Origin: Massilia sp. 9096
GTDB lineage: Bacteria; Pseudomonadota; Gammaproteobacteria; Burkholderiales; Burkholderiaceae_D
DNA: 64,000 bases
Assembly (NCBI RefSeq): GCF_000745265.1
Contig: NZ_JQNN01000001.1
Coordinates: 1,922,001 to 1,986,000, forward strand
Direction: 5' to 3'
Below, in pieces: positions 48,795-58,822 of the stretch. The position numbers and the translations under genes were made by a program. The notes below the pieces were generated by a model. That model did not search any database. It saw only the letters and a list, made by a program, of their open reading frames with translations, and was not told the DNA's origin. Each line of letters starts with the position of its first letter. Positions within the stretch are counted from its first letter, which is position 1.

Positions 48795-49849
48795 TTTTGT
48801 TCTGCTTGTTCCGTCAGTGATTTGATCTGTTTTTCCAGCGTGCGGATCTTGTCCCGCATCGAGGACAGGTTGCGCACGATGGCGGCGCTCTTTTCCCATT
48901 CGGCGTTCTTGGCCAGCGGGTAGAAACCGGTGTACTGGCCCGGCTCGAGCACCGAGCGCGACACCATCGTGCCCGAGGAGATGTGGACGTTGTCCGCGAT
49001 TTCCAGGTGGCCGAGCACCATCGCGGCGCCGCCGAAGGTGCAATTCTTGCCGATTTTCGCGCTGCCGGCCACCCCCACGCAACCGGCCATCGCGGTATTC
49101 GCGCCGATGCGGCAGTTGTGGCCGATCTGGATCTGGTTGTCGAGCTTGACGCCGTCCTCGATCACGGTGTCGTCGAGCGCGCCGCGGTCGATGGTCGTGT
49201 TGGCGCCGACGTCGACGTCGTCGCCCATCAGCACGCGCCCGGTCTGCGGGATCTTGAGGTAGACGCCGTTCTCGCGCGCGAAGCCGAAGCCGTCGGTGCC
49301 GATCACGGCGCCGGAGTGCAGGATGCCGCGCTTGCCGATGCTGCAACGCGCGTGGAAGGTCACGTTGGCGAACAGGTGGGTGTCTTCGCCGATCTCGGCG
49401 CCGTGGCCGACGAAGCAGCCGTGGTCGATCACCACGCCCGCCGCGATGACGGCGTCGGCCTCGATCGTCACGTGCGGTCCGACGTGCGCGCTGGGGTCGA
49501 TGCGCGCGCTGGCGTGGACGGTCGCGCTCGGGTGCACGCCCGGACTCGGGGGCGTCTCGTCGAGCGCGGCGAAGTACTGCGCCACGCGTGCGAAGTAGGC
49601 GTAAGGGTTGGTGCTGACGATGCGCGCGCCTTCGTAGGTCGCGCCGACGATGGTGTCGTCCATCGGCGCGAGGATCAGCGCCGCGGCCCTGCTCTGCGCG
49701 GCCAGCGCGCGAAATTTGCTGTTGCTGAGAAAGCTGATGTGCGAATCGCCGGCGCTGTCCAGCGGTGCGATGGCCGAAACCTCGAGGTTCGGGTCACCCA
49801 CCAGCTGCCCACCAAAGCGTTCGACCAAATCACCGAGTCGAGTGCTCAT
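48791..49849 (-). CDS. lpxD: UDP-3-O-(3-hydroxyacyl)glucosamine N-acyltransferase
   Basis: This 352-residue protein has an N-terminal uridine-binding domain (about 1-105; [20 protein letters not shown]). A left-handed beta-helix of hexapeptides follows, with the catalytic His in [13 protein letters not shown], and a C-terminal helical coil ([18 protein letters not shown]). It catalyses the third step of lipid A synthesis. It is separated from skp by 113 bp containing a strong terminator, so it may have its own promoter or depend on readthrough. Confidence 0.96.
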   Translation of the reverse strand: MSTRLGDLVERFGGQLVGDPNLEVSAIAPLDSAGDSHISFLSNSKFRALAAQSRAAALILAPMDDTIVGATYEGARIVSTNPYAYFARVAQYFAALDETPPSPGVHPSATVHASARIDPSAHVGPHVTIEADAVIAAGVVIDHGCFVGHGAEIGEDTHLFANVTFHARCSIGKRGILHSGAVIGTDGFGFARENGVYLKIPQTGRVLMGDDVDVGANTTIDRGALDDTVIEDGVKLDNQIQIGHNCRIGANTAMAGCVGVAGSAKIGKNCTFGGAAMVLGHLEIADNVHISSGTMVSRSVLEPGQYTGFYPLAKNAEWEKSAAIVRNLSSMRDKIRTLEKQIKSLTEQAEQK

Positions 49850-49904
49850 CGTGGTCGTTCCGTAGGTTGAGTCGATACTGTCGGCCGGATCGCGGCCGCC
49901 GGTA

Positions 49905-49951
49905 TAAAAAAGAAAACCGAAGCGGCTGCGCGCGTGGCGCGGCCGCTTCGG
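49905..49951 (-). terminator. Strong intrinsic terminator/attenuator between skp and lpxD
   Basis: On the minus strand a perfect 10-bp stem, CCGAAGCGGC (49951-49942) with GCCGCTTCGG (49926-49917), 15-nt loop, is followed at once by TTTTCTTTTTT. It lies 12 bp after the skp stop inside an otherwise contiguous operon. Confidence 0.88.
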
Positions 49952-49962
49952 CTCGACGGATA

Positions 49963-50505
49963 TTACTTGTCCAGTTGCTTGAGGATCTTGTCCGTGATGT
50001 CGATGCGCGGGCTGGCCCACACCGCGCCCTCGAGCACGATGTCGAGATGATCCTGCTCGGCGATCTGCTCGATCAGCTTGTAAGCCTTTTGCGAGATCGC
50101 GGCGCGCTCTTCGTTCTTGCGCTGGAACAGGTCTTCGTTGTACTCGCGCTGCATCCGCTGCAAGTCCTTTTCCATGTCGAGCAGCTCGCGTGTGCGCCTG
50201 GTGCGCTCGAGGTCCGCCAGCTTGGGCGCATCCTCGTCGAACTTCTCGCGTGCGCTCTTGAAGCGCGCGACCGCATCGTCCAGCGACTTCTGGCGCTTGG
50301 AGAACTCGCCCTGGATGCGCGAGTCGGCCGCCTTGGCCAGTTTCGACTCGGTCATCAGCCGTTCGGTGAAGACGTAGCCGATGCGGCTCGGCGCGGCCTG
50401 CACCGCCGCGGCCTGCGCCTGGGCGTGCGCCGCGGGCAGCGCGCCCGCCCACAGCGCAGCCAGGACCAGGCAGCGCGGCAGCGAGGCGATCGTTTTGTTC
50501 AACAT
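49963..50505 (-). CDS. skp: Periplasmic OMP chaperone Skp/OmpH
   Basis: This 180-residue protein has a signal peptide ending AGALPAAHAQ. The mature protein begins with the beta-segment RIGYVFTERLMTESKLAK and continues as long charged helices (FSKRQKSLDDAVARFKSARE, MEKDLQRMQREYNEDLF), the tentacles of the trimeric 'jellyfish' chaperone. It ends with a short beta-strand region (HLDIVLEGAVWAS). It escorts unfolded barrels to BAM and follows bamA after 32 bp, as in most proteobacteria. Confidence 0.93.
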   Translation of the reverse strand: MLNKTIASLPRCLVLAALWAGALPAAHAQAQAAAVQAAPSRIGYVFTERLMTESKLAKAADSRIQGEFSKRQKSLDDAVARFKSAREKFDEDAPKLADLERTRRTRELLDMEKDLQRMQREYNEDLFQRKNEERAAISQKAYKLIEQIAEQDHLDIVLEGAVWASPRIDITDKILKQLDK

Positions 50506-50537
50506 GGTTCCGACTATCCTTCTCGTGGCGTGGGCCG

Positions 50538-52889
50538 TCAGAAGCCGGTGCCCATCTGGAACTGGAAGCGTTCCAGGCGATCGCCCGGCTTGGCGTTCAA
50601 GGGCTTAGCATAACTCAACTTGAGCGGACCCACAGGAGAAATCCACGACAGGCCGATACCCGCCGAGTAGCGGAACTGGTCGGCGCGGATCTTCTCGTTC
50701 TCCTGGAACACCTGGCCGGTGTCGGCGAAAGTGAACCAGCGCAGCGAGCGATCCTGGCCGCTGCCCGGGAACGGGAACTGCAGCTCGGCGTTGCCGATGA
50801 CGCGCTTGGAGCCGCCCAGGGCGTCGTAGGTGAACGGGTCGACGATACCCAGCGACGAGCTTTCGTAGCCGCGCACCGAGCCGATGCCGCCGCCGTAGAA
50901 GTTCTTGAAGACCGGGTAGGCGTGGCCGCCGATGCCGTGGCCGTAATCGAGCTCGCCCTTGAGCGCCAGCGTCATCCAGCTGGTCACCGGACGGTACCAC
51001 TCGTGATCGTAGATCATGCGGTAGTACTTGGCGTCGCCGATGAAGTCGACTTCCAGGTTGGCGCGCTGGTAGCGGCCGCGCGTCGGCGTGGTCGCGCTGT
51101 CGCGGGTGTCGCGGCCCCAGGCGATCGTGAACGGCACCGCGTTGGTCTTGGCGTCGCCGATACCGCTGGCCGGGCCGCCGTTCTGCGCCACGAAGTTCTT
51201 GTACAGGGTCGGCGAGCTCTCGTCGGTCTCGAGCGCGGTGCGTTCCAGGCCGGCGCCGAAGTAGACCATGTCGCTGTCCGAGAACGGCACGCCGAAGGTC
51301 TCGTTGGCGCCGGTCTGGCGCACCGTGTACGAACCGATGTTCACCGCCGGCGGACGCGAGGTGCGCAGGTACAGCTGGAACGCGCGCGACACGCCGTCGT
51401 CGGTGAAGTACGGGTTGGTCTGGGAGAACGAGACCGTGCGGTTGTACTTGCTGGTGTTGAGCTCGATGCCGACCGTGTTGCCGCTGCCGGCGAAGTTGGC
51501 CTGCGTGATCGCCGCCGTGAAGGTGAACTTCTCGGCCTGCGAGAACGCGCCGCCGATCTGGAAGTTGCCGGTCGGGCGTTCGGTGACGGCGATGTTGACG
51601 TCGACCTGGTCGTTGGTGCCCTGCGATTCCGGCGTCTCGACGGTGACGTCCTTGAAGTAGCCGAGGCGGTCGACGCGGTCGCGCGAGATCTTCACGCGGT
51701 TCGGGTCGTACCACGAGCTTTCGAACTGGCGGAATTCACGCCGGATCACTTCGTCGCGCGTGACCGTGTTGCCGGAGATGGTCATGTGGCGCACGTAGGC
51801 GCGCTTACCCGGATCGATGAAGAAGGTGAAGGCCACCTCGTGCTTGTCGCGGTTGATTTCCGGGTTGGCGTTGACGTTGGCAAAAGCGTAGCCGAAGCTC
51901 GCCAGGCGGTCGGCGATGCGCTTGTTGGACGCTTCCTGCAGCTCGCCCGAATAGACCTGGCCCGGTTTCAGCAGGATCAGGTTCTTGAGTTCCTGTTCGC
52001 GCCCGAAGGTCTCGCCATCCACCTTCACGCCGGTGACGGTGTACTTCTCGCCCTCGGTGATGTTGATGGTCAGGTAGATGTCCTTCTTGTCCGGCGTGAT
52101 CGCGACCTGGGTCGATTCGACGTTCACTTCCAGGTAGCCGTGGTTCAGGTACCAGGACTTGATGGTTTCCAGGTCGCCGGTCAGCTTCTGCTTCGAGTAC
52201 TGGTCGGCCTTCGAATACCAGGTGAACCAGCCGGAGGTATTGAGCTGCAGGAGCTTGCGCAATTCCTTGTCCGAGAAGACCTTGTTGCCGACGATGTTGA
52301 TCTGCTTGATCTTGGCGATGTCGCCCTCGTCCACGTTGAACATGACGTTCACGCGGTTGCGCTCGATCGGGGTGATGGTCGTGGTGATCTTCACGCCGTA
52401 CAGGCCGTGCGACAGGTACTGGCGCTTGAGCTCCTGCTCGGCGCGGTCGACCGAGGCCTTGTCGAAGATCTTGGTCTCGCCGACGCCGATTTCACGCAGC
52501 GCCTTGACCAGCATGTCCTTTTCGAATTCCTTGGTGCCGGTGAAGTCCACCGAGGCGATCGCGGGGCGCTCCTCGACCAGCACCACCAGCACGCCGTTGT
52601 CTTCTTCCAGGCGCACGTCCTTGAAGAAGCCGGTGGCGTACAGGGCCTTGATCGCCGCGGTGCCCTTGTCGTCGTCGAAGGTCTCGCCCACGCGCACCGG
52701 CAGGTAGCTGAACACGGTGCCCGCCTCGGTACGCTGGATGCCTTCGACCCGGATGTCCTTGACGACGAAAGGCGCGACTGCGTAGGCATGGCCGGCGCAC
52801 ACGGCCAGCACCGCGCCGCCGATCAGGCTGCGGCGAAAGTGTGGCGAGGCGATACGCGACAGGGCAAAACGATCTTGATGTAATTTCAT
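50538..52889 (-). CDS. bamA: Outer membrane protein assembly factor BamA
   Basis: This 783-residue protein has a signal peptide (RRSLIGGAVLAVCAGHAYA), five POTRA domains (about 38-435; first FVVKDIRVEGIQRTEAGTVF) and a C-terminal 16-strand barrel. The barrel contains the conserved GGIGSVRGYES motif (L6 VRGF/Y type) and ends QFQMGTGF with terminal Phe. It is the core of the BAM complex that inserts outer-membrane proteins. The ATG at 52889 is chosen for the signal peptide; an ATG at 52913 would only lengthen the n-region. Confidence 0.96.
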   Translation of the reverse strand: MKLHQDRFALSRIASPHFRRSLIGGAVLAVCAGHAYAVAPFVVKDIRVEGIQRTEAGTVFSYLPVRVGETFDDDKGTAAIKALYATGFFKDVRLEEDNGVLVVLVEERPAIASVDFTGTKEFEKDMLVKALREIGVGETKIFDKASVDRAEQELKRQYLSHGLYGVKITTTITPIERNRVNVMFNVDEGDIAKIKQINIVGNKVFSDKELRKLLQLNTSGWFTWYSKADQYSKQKLTGDLETIKSWYLNHGYLEVNVESTQVAITPDKKDIYLTINITEGEKYTVTGVKVDGETFGREQELKNLILLKPGQVYSGELQEASNKRIADRLASFGYAFANVNANPEINRDKHEVAFTFFIDPGKRAYVRHMTISGNTVTRDEVIRREFRQFESSWYDPNRVKISRDRVDRLGYFKDVTVETPESQGTNDQVDVNIAVTERPTGNFQIGGAFSQAEKFTFTAAITQANFAGSGNTVGIELNTSKYNRTVSFSQTNPYFTDDGVSRAFQLYLRTSRPPAVNIGSYTVRQTGANETFGVPFSDSDMVYFGAGLERTALETDESSPTLYKNFVAQNGGPASGIGDAKTNAVPFTIAWGRDTRDSATTPTRGRYQRANLEVDFIGDAKYYRMIYDHEWYRPVTSWMTLALKGELDYGHGIGGHAYPVFKNFYGGGIGSVRGYESSSLGIVDPFTYDALGGSKRVIGNAELQFPFPGSGQDRSLRWFTFADTGQVFQENEKIRADQFRYSAGIGLSWISPVGPLKLSYAKPLNAKPGDRLERFQFQMGTGF

Positions 52890-52974
52890 TGCTTGGATCA
52901 ATCGGTCAGTCATTGGACAACATACGTATTCTTCGCCCGCGCTTGTGCCGCTCCGGGTCCTTGTCGGGACACCA

Positions 52975-54315
52975 TCAGAGCAGCCGCACCAGGTCGTTGA
53001 AGACGGCAAGCGCCATCAGCATGAACAGCAGGCCGACCCCGGCGCGCTGCGCGATCTCGCCGATGCGCGCGGACACGGGTCGCCCGGTCAAAACTTCCAG
53101 CGAATAATACAGCAAATGGCCACCGTCCAGAACGGGAATTGGTAACAGATTCATTACACCCAGGCTGACGGAGACGAAGGCGATGAACTCGAGAAAGGTC
53201 TCCAATCCGGAGCGCGCGGTCTGGCGCGCGGCGTCGGCAATCGTCAGCGGACCGCTCACGTTCTTCAGCGAGACCTGGCCCACGACCATCTTGCCGATCA
53301 TCTTGAGCGTCATGGTGCTGGTCTCCCAGGTGCGCTGCGCGCCCTTGGCCACGGCCTGGATCGGACCTTCCTGCACCCGCACCATCTCGGGCGTCTGCGC
53401 CACCAGCAGGCGCACCACCGCGCCACCGCTCCTGGGATCGCGCTCCGGCGTCACCGGCAGCACCAGCTCGCGCCCTTTGCGCAGCACGGTCAGCTGCAGC
53501 GTGCGGCCGGCGGCGGGCTGCACGGCGCCGGTGAAGTCTTCGAAATCGGCCACCGCCTTGCCGTCGATGGAGACGATCACGTCGCCCGCCTGCACGCCTG
53601 CGCGCGCGGCCGGGCCGCCCGGCAGCACCTCGTCGACGCGCGGACGCGGACGCCACATCTGCATGCCGAGCGCGCCCATGACGTCGCCGTCGACGTTCAG
53701 CCCGGCCACCTTCTGGGCCGGGATCACGGCGCGGTAGGTCGCGCCCTCGGCGCCGCGTACGTCGAGTTCGGCGGCGCGCCGGTCGATCGCGGCGCGCACG
53801 ATTTCCCAGCGCATCTCGGCCCACGACTGGACCGCGCGGCCGTTCACGCCGACGATGCTGTCGCCGCCGCGCACGCCGGCCTGGTACACCGCGGTCGCGG
53901 GCGCCATCGCGCGCAGGCGCGTGCCCGGCTCCTGCTTGCCGTGCATGAACAGCAGCGCCATCACGACGATGGCGAGCACGAAGTTGGCTAGCGGGCCGGC
54001 GGCCACGATGGCGATGCGCTTCCACACGCTCTGGCGGGTGAATTCGCGCGCCTCGTCGGCCGCGGCGACCGGACCGGTGCTCGGATCGCGCGCGTCGAGC
54101 ATCTTGACGTAGCCGCCGATCGGCAAGGCGGAGATCGCCCACTCGGTCTGGTCGGGACCGAAGCGGCGCGACCAGACGATGCGGCCCATGCCGATCGAGA
54201 AGCGCAGCACCTTCACGCCGCACAGGCGCGCGACCCAGTAGTGCCCGAGTTCGTGGAAGATGACCAGGGGGCCGATCGCCACCAGGAAGGCCAGTGCGGC
54301 CTGCAGGATAATCAT
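52975..54315 (-). CDS. rseP: RIP metalloprotease RseP
   Basis: This 446-residue inner-membrane site-2 protease has zinc motif HELGH (residues 21-25) in the first helix. A tandem PDZ region follows (TRLRAMAPATAVYQAGVRGGD; RVDEVLPGGPAARAGVQAGD), with the C-terminal motif LLPIPVLDGGHLLYY supplying the Asp ligand. It cleaves anti-sigma-E factor RseA and remnant signal peptides. It is located between dxr and bamA, as usual. The stop is 86 bp before the bamA start. Confidence 0.95.
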   Translation of the reverse strand: MIILQAALAFLVAIGPLVIFHELGHYWVARLCGVKVLRFSIGMGRIVWSRRFGPDQTEWAISALPIGGYVKMLDARDPSTGPVAAADEAREFTRQSVWKRIAIVAAGPLANFVLAIVVMALLFMHGKQEPGTRLRAMAPATAVYQAGVRGGDSIVGVNGRAVQSWAEMRWEIVRAAIDRRAAELDVRGAEGATYRAVIPAQKVAGLNVDGDVMGALGMQMWRPRPRVDEVLPGGPAARAGVQAGDVIVSIDGKAVADFEDFTGAVQPAAGRTLQLTVLRKGRELVLPVTPERDPRSGGAVVRLLVAQTPEMVRVQEGPIQAVAKGAQRTWETSTMTLKMIGKMVVGQVSLKNVSGPLTIADAARQTARSGLETFLEFIAFVSVSLGVMNLLPIPVLDGGHLLYYSLEVLTGRPVSARIGEIAQRAGVGLLFMLMALAVFNDLVRLL

Positions 54316-54331
54316 CGCGCCACCCCGCCCG

Positions 54332-55546
54332 TCAACCCGCCACCTGCGCGGCGGCCCGCGTCGGCGCAGGTGCGCCCTGCAGTCCGGCCACCAGGCGCTG
54401 CGCCGCTTCGCGCGCGCGCGCGTCCTGCGCCATCACCGCCTCGATGCTGGCGGCGGCGCCGTGCGCGACGTCGTCCATCACGCCGCGCACCACGCGGTCG
54501 ATGTCGCGGAAACCGATGCGGCGCTCGAGGAACGCCTGCACCGCCACTTCATTGGCGGCATTCAGCAGTGCCGGCGCGGTGCCGCCGGCGCGCAAGGCGT
54601 CGAAGGCCAGCGCCAGGCACGGGAAGCGGCCGAAATCGGGCCTGTGGAATTGCAGGCTCGCGGTCTGGGTCAGGTCGAGCTGGGCGACGCCGGATTCGAT
54701 GCGCTCCGGGTAGGCCAGCGCATGCGCGATCGGGGTGCGCATGTCGGGGTTGCCGAGCTGGGCCAGCACCGAGCCGTCGACGTACGAGACCATCGAGTGG
54801 ATCACGCTTTGCGGATGGATCACCACTTCGATCTGCTCGGCCGGAGCGCCGAACAGCCAGTGCGCCTCGATCACTTCCAGGCCCTTGTTCATCATCGTGG
54901 CCGAGTCGACCGAGATCTTGCGGCCCATCGACCAGTTCGGATGCTTGCAGGCCTCGTCCGGCGTCACGTTGGAGAGCGTCTCGACCGCGCGGTTCAGGAA
55001 CGGGCCGCCGGATGCGGTCAGGAGGATCTTCGCCACGCCGGCGGCCTGCGGGCCACGCGCGTAGTGCGCGGGCAGCGACTGGAAGATCGCGTTGTGCTCG
55101 CTGTCGATCGGCAGCAGGGTCGCCTCGTGCTCGCGCACGGCGTCCATGAACAGCTGGCCGGACATGACCAGCGCTTCCTTGTTGGCCAGCAGAACTTTCT
55201 TGCCGGCGCGCGCGGCCGCGAGCGTGGGCGCGAGGCCGGCGGCGCCGACGATGGCGGCCATCACCGTGTCGGTGTCATCGCTCGAGGCGATCTCGCACAA
55301 GGCTCGCTCGCCGTAAGCGACGTCGATGCCCAGGCCGTCGACCAGCGCGGCCAGGCGTTGCGCCGCCTCGGCGCTGCCGACCACGGCGCGCTGCGGACGG
55401 AACACGCGGCACTGCTCGGCCAGCTCGTCGACACGGCCGTGGGCGCTGAGCGCGTGCACGCGGTATTTGTCGGGATGACGCGCCAGCACGTCGAGGGTCG
55501 AGACGCCGATCGAGCCGGTGGCGCCCAGGATGGTTATGCGTTGCAT
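54332..55546 (-). CDS. dxr: 1-deoxy-D-xylulose 5-phosphate reductoisomerase
   Basis: This 404-residue MEP-pathway enzyme contains NADPH motif [19 protein letters not shown], the catalytic region [31 protein letters not shown], the flexible loop with [11 protein letters not shown] and [26 protein letters not shown]. It commits DXP to isoprenoid synthesis (MEP), feeding undecaprenyl phosphate made by UppS nearby. It precedes rseP with 16 bp between. Confidence 0.96.
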   Translation of the reverse strand: MQRITILGATGSIGVSTLDVLARHPDKYRVHALSAHGRVDELAEQCRVFRPQRAVVGSAEAAQRLAALVDGLGIDVAYGERALCEIASSDDTDTVMAAIVGAAGLAPTLAAARAGKKVLLANKEALVMSGQLFMDAVREHEATLLPIDSEHNAIFQSLPAHYARGPQAAGVAKILLTASGGPFLNRAVETLSNVTPDEACKHPNWSMGRKISVDSATMMNKGLEVIEAHWLFGAPAEQIEVVIHPQSVIHSMVSYVDGSVLAQLGNPDMRTPIAHALAYPERIESGVAQLDLTQTASLQFHRPDFGRFPCLALAFDALRAGGTAPALLNAANEVAVQAFLERRIGFRDIDRVVRGVMDDVAHGAAASIEAVMAQDARAREAAQRLVAGLQGAPAPTRAAAQVAG

Positions 55547-55598
55547 GATTGCTCCTCAGGTCCGTTCACGATGCGGGGACCCTGGCGGGTTTGACCGT

Positions 55599-55634
55599 CG
55601 GCGGGCTTGTTCCGGTTCCCGGGGAAGCCCGCCG
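55599..55634. repeat. Perfect 10-bp inverted repeat between dxr and cdsA
   Basis: CGGCGGGCTT (55599-55608) and AAGCCCGCCG (55625-55634) with a 16-nt loop. No U-tract follows on either strand, so it is more likely an mRNA-stability or pausing hairpin than a terminator. Confidence 0.6.
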
Positions 55635-55655
55635 ATGTGAGCGCGACCAATATGT

Positions 55656-56483
55656 TCAAAGGCGGGCGCCGATCAGGGCCGCCAGCGGCAGTACCGGGAT
55701 CAGGGCGTCGATCCGGTCGAGCACGCCGCCGTGGCCGGGCAGCAGGTTGCTGCTGTCCTTCATGCCGGCGCGGCGCTTGAGTTGCGATTCGAACAGGTCG
55801 CCGATGACGCTGAAGGCGGCGATGACGACCAGGACGGCCAGCATCGGCACCCAGCCCCAGGCGCGCTGGACGTGCGCGGCGAAGGTGTCGGCGAACATCG
55901 GGCCGCCGAAGGCGACCGAGAGCGAGGCCAGCACCAGCACGGCGACGCCGCCGCCGATCGCGCCTTCCCACGATTTGCCCGGCGAGATACTGGGCGCGAG
56001 CTTGCGCTTGCCGAAGGCCTTGCCGGCAAAATAGGCGCCGATGTCGGCCACCCAGACGATCGCCATCACCGACAGCAGGTACAGCGGCGAGTGCGAGAAC
56101 AGGTCGACGATGGCGGCGAAGCAGCCGACGATGGCGCAGCCGTAGACCACGCTGAGCAGCGTATTCGCGGGCGTGCCCAGCGGCGGCAGGCCGGTCTTGA
56201 GCGAGGGCGCGAAGCGCGCGATCCACAACGCCATGCTCAGCGCCGCCCAGACCGCCGGCTCGATGCGGCCGTTCCATACCGACACCGCGAACACCGCGGC
56301 CCACAACAAGGCGATGATGTGCGCGTTCTGGGTGCCCGGGTTGAACAGTCGGAAGCATTCCCAGATGGCGGCGCCGAAGCACACCGTCGCCACCACGGCG
56401 AACGCCATGAAGTTGTTGAAATAAAGGATGGGCAGCAGGACTGCCAGCAGTACGACGGCGGTAATGACGCGGGTCTTGAGCAT
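55656..56483 (-). CDS. cdsA: Phosphatidate cytidylyltransferase
   Basis: This 275-residue integral membrane enzyme has about eight helices. The CDP-alcohol-forming signature is at the C-terminal side: ISPGKSWEGAIGGG, then SVIGDLFESQLKRRAGMKDSSNLLPGHGGVLDRIDAL. It makes CDP-diacylglycerol from phosphatidate and CTP, the precursor of all phospholipids. Its ATG overlaps the uppS stop by one base (TGATG). Confidence 0.95.
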   Translation of the reverse strand: MLKTRVITAVVLLAVLLPILYFNNFMAFAVVATVCFGAAIWECFRLFNPGTQNAHIIALLWAAVFAVSVWNGRIEPAVWAALSMALWIARFAPSLKTGLPPLGTPANTLLSVVYGCAIVGCFAAIVDLFSHSPLYLLSVMAIVWVADIGAYFAGKAFGKRKLAPSISPGKSWEGAIGGGVAVLVLASLSVAFGGPMFADTFAAHVQRAWGWVPMLAVLVVIAAFSVIGDLFESQLKRRAGMKDSSNLLPGHGGVLDRIDALIPVLPLAALIGARL

Positions 56484-57241
56484 CAGCTTTTCTTGGCCTT
56501 GTTGGCGACTTGTTCGCCGGTCCGCCCGAAACGGCGTTCGCGGCTCTGGTAGGACGCGATCGCGGTGTCGAGCGAATCGGTGGAGAAGTCCGGCCAGAAA
56601 CTGTCGGTGAAGTACAGCTCCGAATAGGCGAGCTGCCACAGCAGGAAATTCGAGATGCGCTCTTCCCCGCCGGTGCGGATGAACAGGTCGGGCTCGGGCG
56701 CGTAGGCCATCGCCAGGTGCGGGCTGAGCATCTCTTCGGTGTATTCGGTGACGCCCGGGTTGGCGGCCACCATCTTGGCTGTAGCCTGCATGATGTCCCA
56801 GCGGCCGCCGTAGTTGGCGCACACGCTGACGGTCAGGCGGCTGTTGTTGGCGGTGCGGCGTTCGGCGTTGGCGATCATGTCCTGCAGCTTGGCGTCGAAG
56901 CGGCTGAGGTCACCGACCACCTTGAGGCGGATATTATTGGCGTGCATCTTCGCCACTTCGCGCTCGAGCGCGCTGACGAACAGGCCCATCAGATAGGACA
57001 CTTCGTCGGCCGGGCGGCGCCAGTTTTCCGACGAAAACGCGAACAGCGTCAGGTACTCGACGCCGCGCTCGACGCAGGCCTCGACGATCTTGCGCACCGC
57101 ATCCACGCCCTTGACGTGACCGGCCACGCGCGGGAGCAGGCGCTTGGTGGCCCAGCGACCATTGCCATCCATGATGATGGCGATATGGCGCGGCACCGGC
57201 GGCGCGTCGGGAACTGCGGTGGTCGAACTTTTGAAAATCAT
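56483..57241 (-). CDS. uppS: Undecaprenyl diphosphate synthase
   Basis: This 252-residue cis-prenyltransferase contains [16 protein letters not shown] (catalytic Asp), [30 protein letters not shown] and [20 protein letters not shown]. It extends farnesyl-PP to C55-PP, the lipid carrier for peptidoglycan and O-antigen. ATG 57241 was chosen; an upstream in-frame start would add a Pro-rich stretch within the 150-bp frr-uppS gap and is not conserved. Confidence 0.95.
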   Translation of the reverse strand: MIFKSSTTAVPDAPPVPRHIAIIMDGNGRWATKRLLPRVAGHVKGVDAVRKIVEACVERGVEYLTLFAFSSENWRRPADEVSYLMGLFVSALEREVAKMHANNIRLKVVGDLSRFDAKLQDMIANAERRTANNSRLTVSVCANYGGRWDIMQATAKMVAANPGVTEYTEEMLSPHLAMAYAPEPDLFIRTGGEERISNFLLWQLAYSELYFTDSFWPDFSTDSLDTAIASYQSRERRFGRTGEQVANKAKKS

Positions 57242-57391
57242 AAATCGGGCCAGATGATCCGGCAAAACGGCATTGAACAAGGGGCAACGGACCGGCGGGG
57301 CTGCTAGCCCGGCCGGCCCAGGGGGTGTTACCCGAAGCGGGTGCACCCGCCCCCGGCTGACATCGGGCGGCGCGGGCCGCCAGGTGACAGC

Positions 57392-57952
57392 TTACACCGT
57401 CATGACTTCTTTTTCTTTCTCGGCAACCAATTTATCGATGTCGACCACCGCCTTGTCGGTCAGCTTCTGGATGTCGTCCGAAGCGCGGCGCTCGTCGTCT
57501 TCCGAGATCGACTTGTCCTTGACCAGCTTTTTCAGCTGTTCGTTGGCGTCGCGGCGCACGTTGCGCACGGCAATCTTGGCGTCCTCGGCTTCCGACTTGC
57601 ACAGCTTGACCATTTCCTTGCGGCGCTCTTCGGTCAGGGCCGGGGTCGGCACGCGGATCATTTCGCCGAACGACGACGGGTTCAGGCCCAGGTCCGACTC
57701 GCGGATCGCCTTTTCCACCGTGTTCAGCATTTTCTTCTCGTACGGCTGCACGCCGAGGGTGCGGGCGTCGATCAGGGTCACGTTGGCGACCTGCGACAAC
57801 TGGGTCGGGGCGCCATAGTACTCGACCATGACCGAGTCCAGCAGGCCGGGGTGGGCGCGGCCGGTACGGACCTTGGCCAGGTTGGCGCGCAGGGTCTCGA
57901 TGGATTTCGCCATCTTGTCCTGGGCATTTTTCTTAACGTCAGCTACAGACAT
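57392..57952 (-). CDS. frr: Ribosome recycling factor
   Basis: This 186-residue tRNA-shaped factor splits post-termination ribosomes with EF-G. Conserved parts: [60 protein letters not shown] and [15 protein letters not shown]. It lies between pyrH and uppS, the usual order. Confidence 0.97.
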   Translation of the reverse strand: MSVADVKKNAQDKMAKSIETLRANLAKVRTGRAHPGLLDSVMVEYYGAPTQLSQVANVTLIDARTLGVQPYEKKMLNTVEKAIRESDLGLNPSSFGEMIRVPTPALTEERRKEMVKLCKSEAEDAKIAVRNVRRDANEQLKKLVKDKSISEDDERRASDDIQKLTDKAVVDIDKLVAEKEKEVMTV

Positions 57953-58003
57953 GCTGCTCTCCTGTATTTATTCTAAAACGGAACTCAAACGCTTATTTTT
58001 ATT

Positions 58004-58720
58004 TCAAACGTGGACCAGTGTACCTTCGTCTTCACCCATGATGACACGCTTGAGCGCACCCGGCTTGACGATCGAGAACACCTTGATCGGCAGTTTCTGG
58101 TCGCGGCACAGGGCGAACGCGGTGGCGTCCATCACCTGCAGGTGCTTGGCGATCGCCTCGTCGAAGGAAATCGACTCGTAGCGGGTGGCGTTCGGGTCCT
58201 TCTTCGGATCGGCAGTATATACGCCATCGACCTTGGTTGCCTTCAGCACGATCTCGGCGGAGATCTCGGAACCGCGCAGCGCGGCCGCGGTGTCGGTGGT
58301 GAAGAACGGGTTGCCGGTACCGGCGGCGAACACCACCACCTTGCCCTCTTCCAGGTATTGCAGCGCCTTCGGACGCACGTAAGGCTCGACCACCTGCTCG
58401 ATGCCGATCGCCGACATCACGCGCGCCGTGATGCCCTGCTGGCGCATCGCGTCGGCCAGCGCCAGCGCATTCATGACGGTGGCCAGCATGCCCATGTAGT
58501 CGGCGGTCGCGCGGTCCATGCCTTGCGCGCCCGGCGCCACGCCGCGGAAGATGTTGCCGCCACCGATCACCACCGCCAGCTCCACGCCCAGCTTCTGCAC
58601 CTCTGCGACATCGGCCACCATGCGTTCGATGGTGGCGCGGTTGATGCCGAACTGGTCGTCGCCCATCAGCGCTTCGCCAGACAGTTTGAGGAGGACTCGT
58701 TGGTAGGCTGGTTTTGTCAT
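58004..58720 (-). CDS. pyrH: UMP kinase
   Basis: This 238-residue amino-acid-kinase-fold UMP kinase contains [72 protein letters not shown] and [20 protein letters not shown]. It is hexameric and makes UDP from UMP. It is preceded by the terminator after tsf, so it probably has its own promoter or relies on readthrough. Confidence 0.97.
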   Translation of the reverse strand: MTKPAYQRVLLKLSGEALMGDDQFGINRATIERMVADVAEVQKLGVELAVVIGGGNIFRGVAPGAQGMDRATADYMGMLATVMNALALADAMRQQGITARVMSAIGIEQVVEPYVRPKALQYLEEGKVVVFAAGTGNPFFTTDTAAALRGSEISAEIVLKATKVDGVYTADPKKDPNATRYESISFDEAIAKHLQVMDATAFALCRDQKLPIKVFSIVKPGALKRVIMGEDEGTLVHV

Positions 58721-58791
58721 GAATGGGGCTCCTAGATTAGATGATTCGAATTCGGTACGGCGCTGCAGGCGCGTACAGTGTACCCGCCTGC

Positions 58792-58815
58792 AAAAACGGG
58801 CCTTGCGGCCCGTTT
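58792..58815 (-). terminator. Intrinsic terminator after tsf
   Basis: On the minus strand AAACGGGCC (58815-58807), 4-nt loop, GGCCCGTTT (58802-58794) is followed by further T residues, 7 bp after the tsf stop. Classical rho-independent structure. Confidence 0.88.
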
Positions 58816-58822
58816 CATTTTG

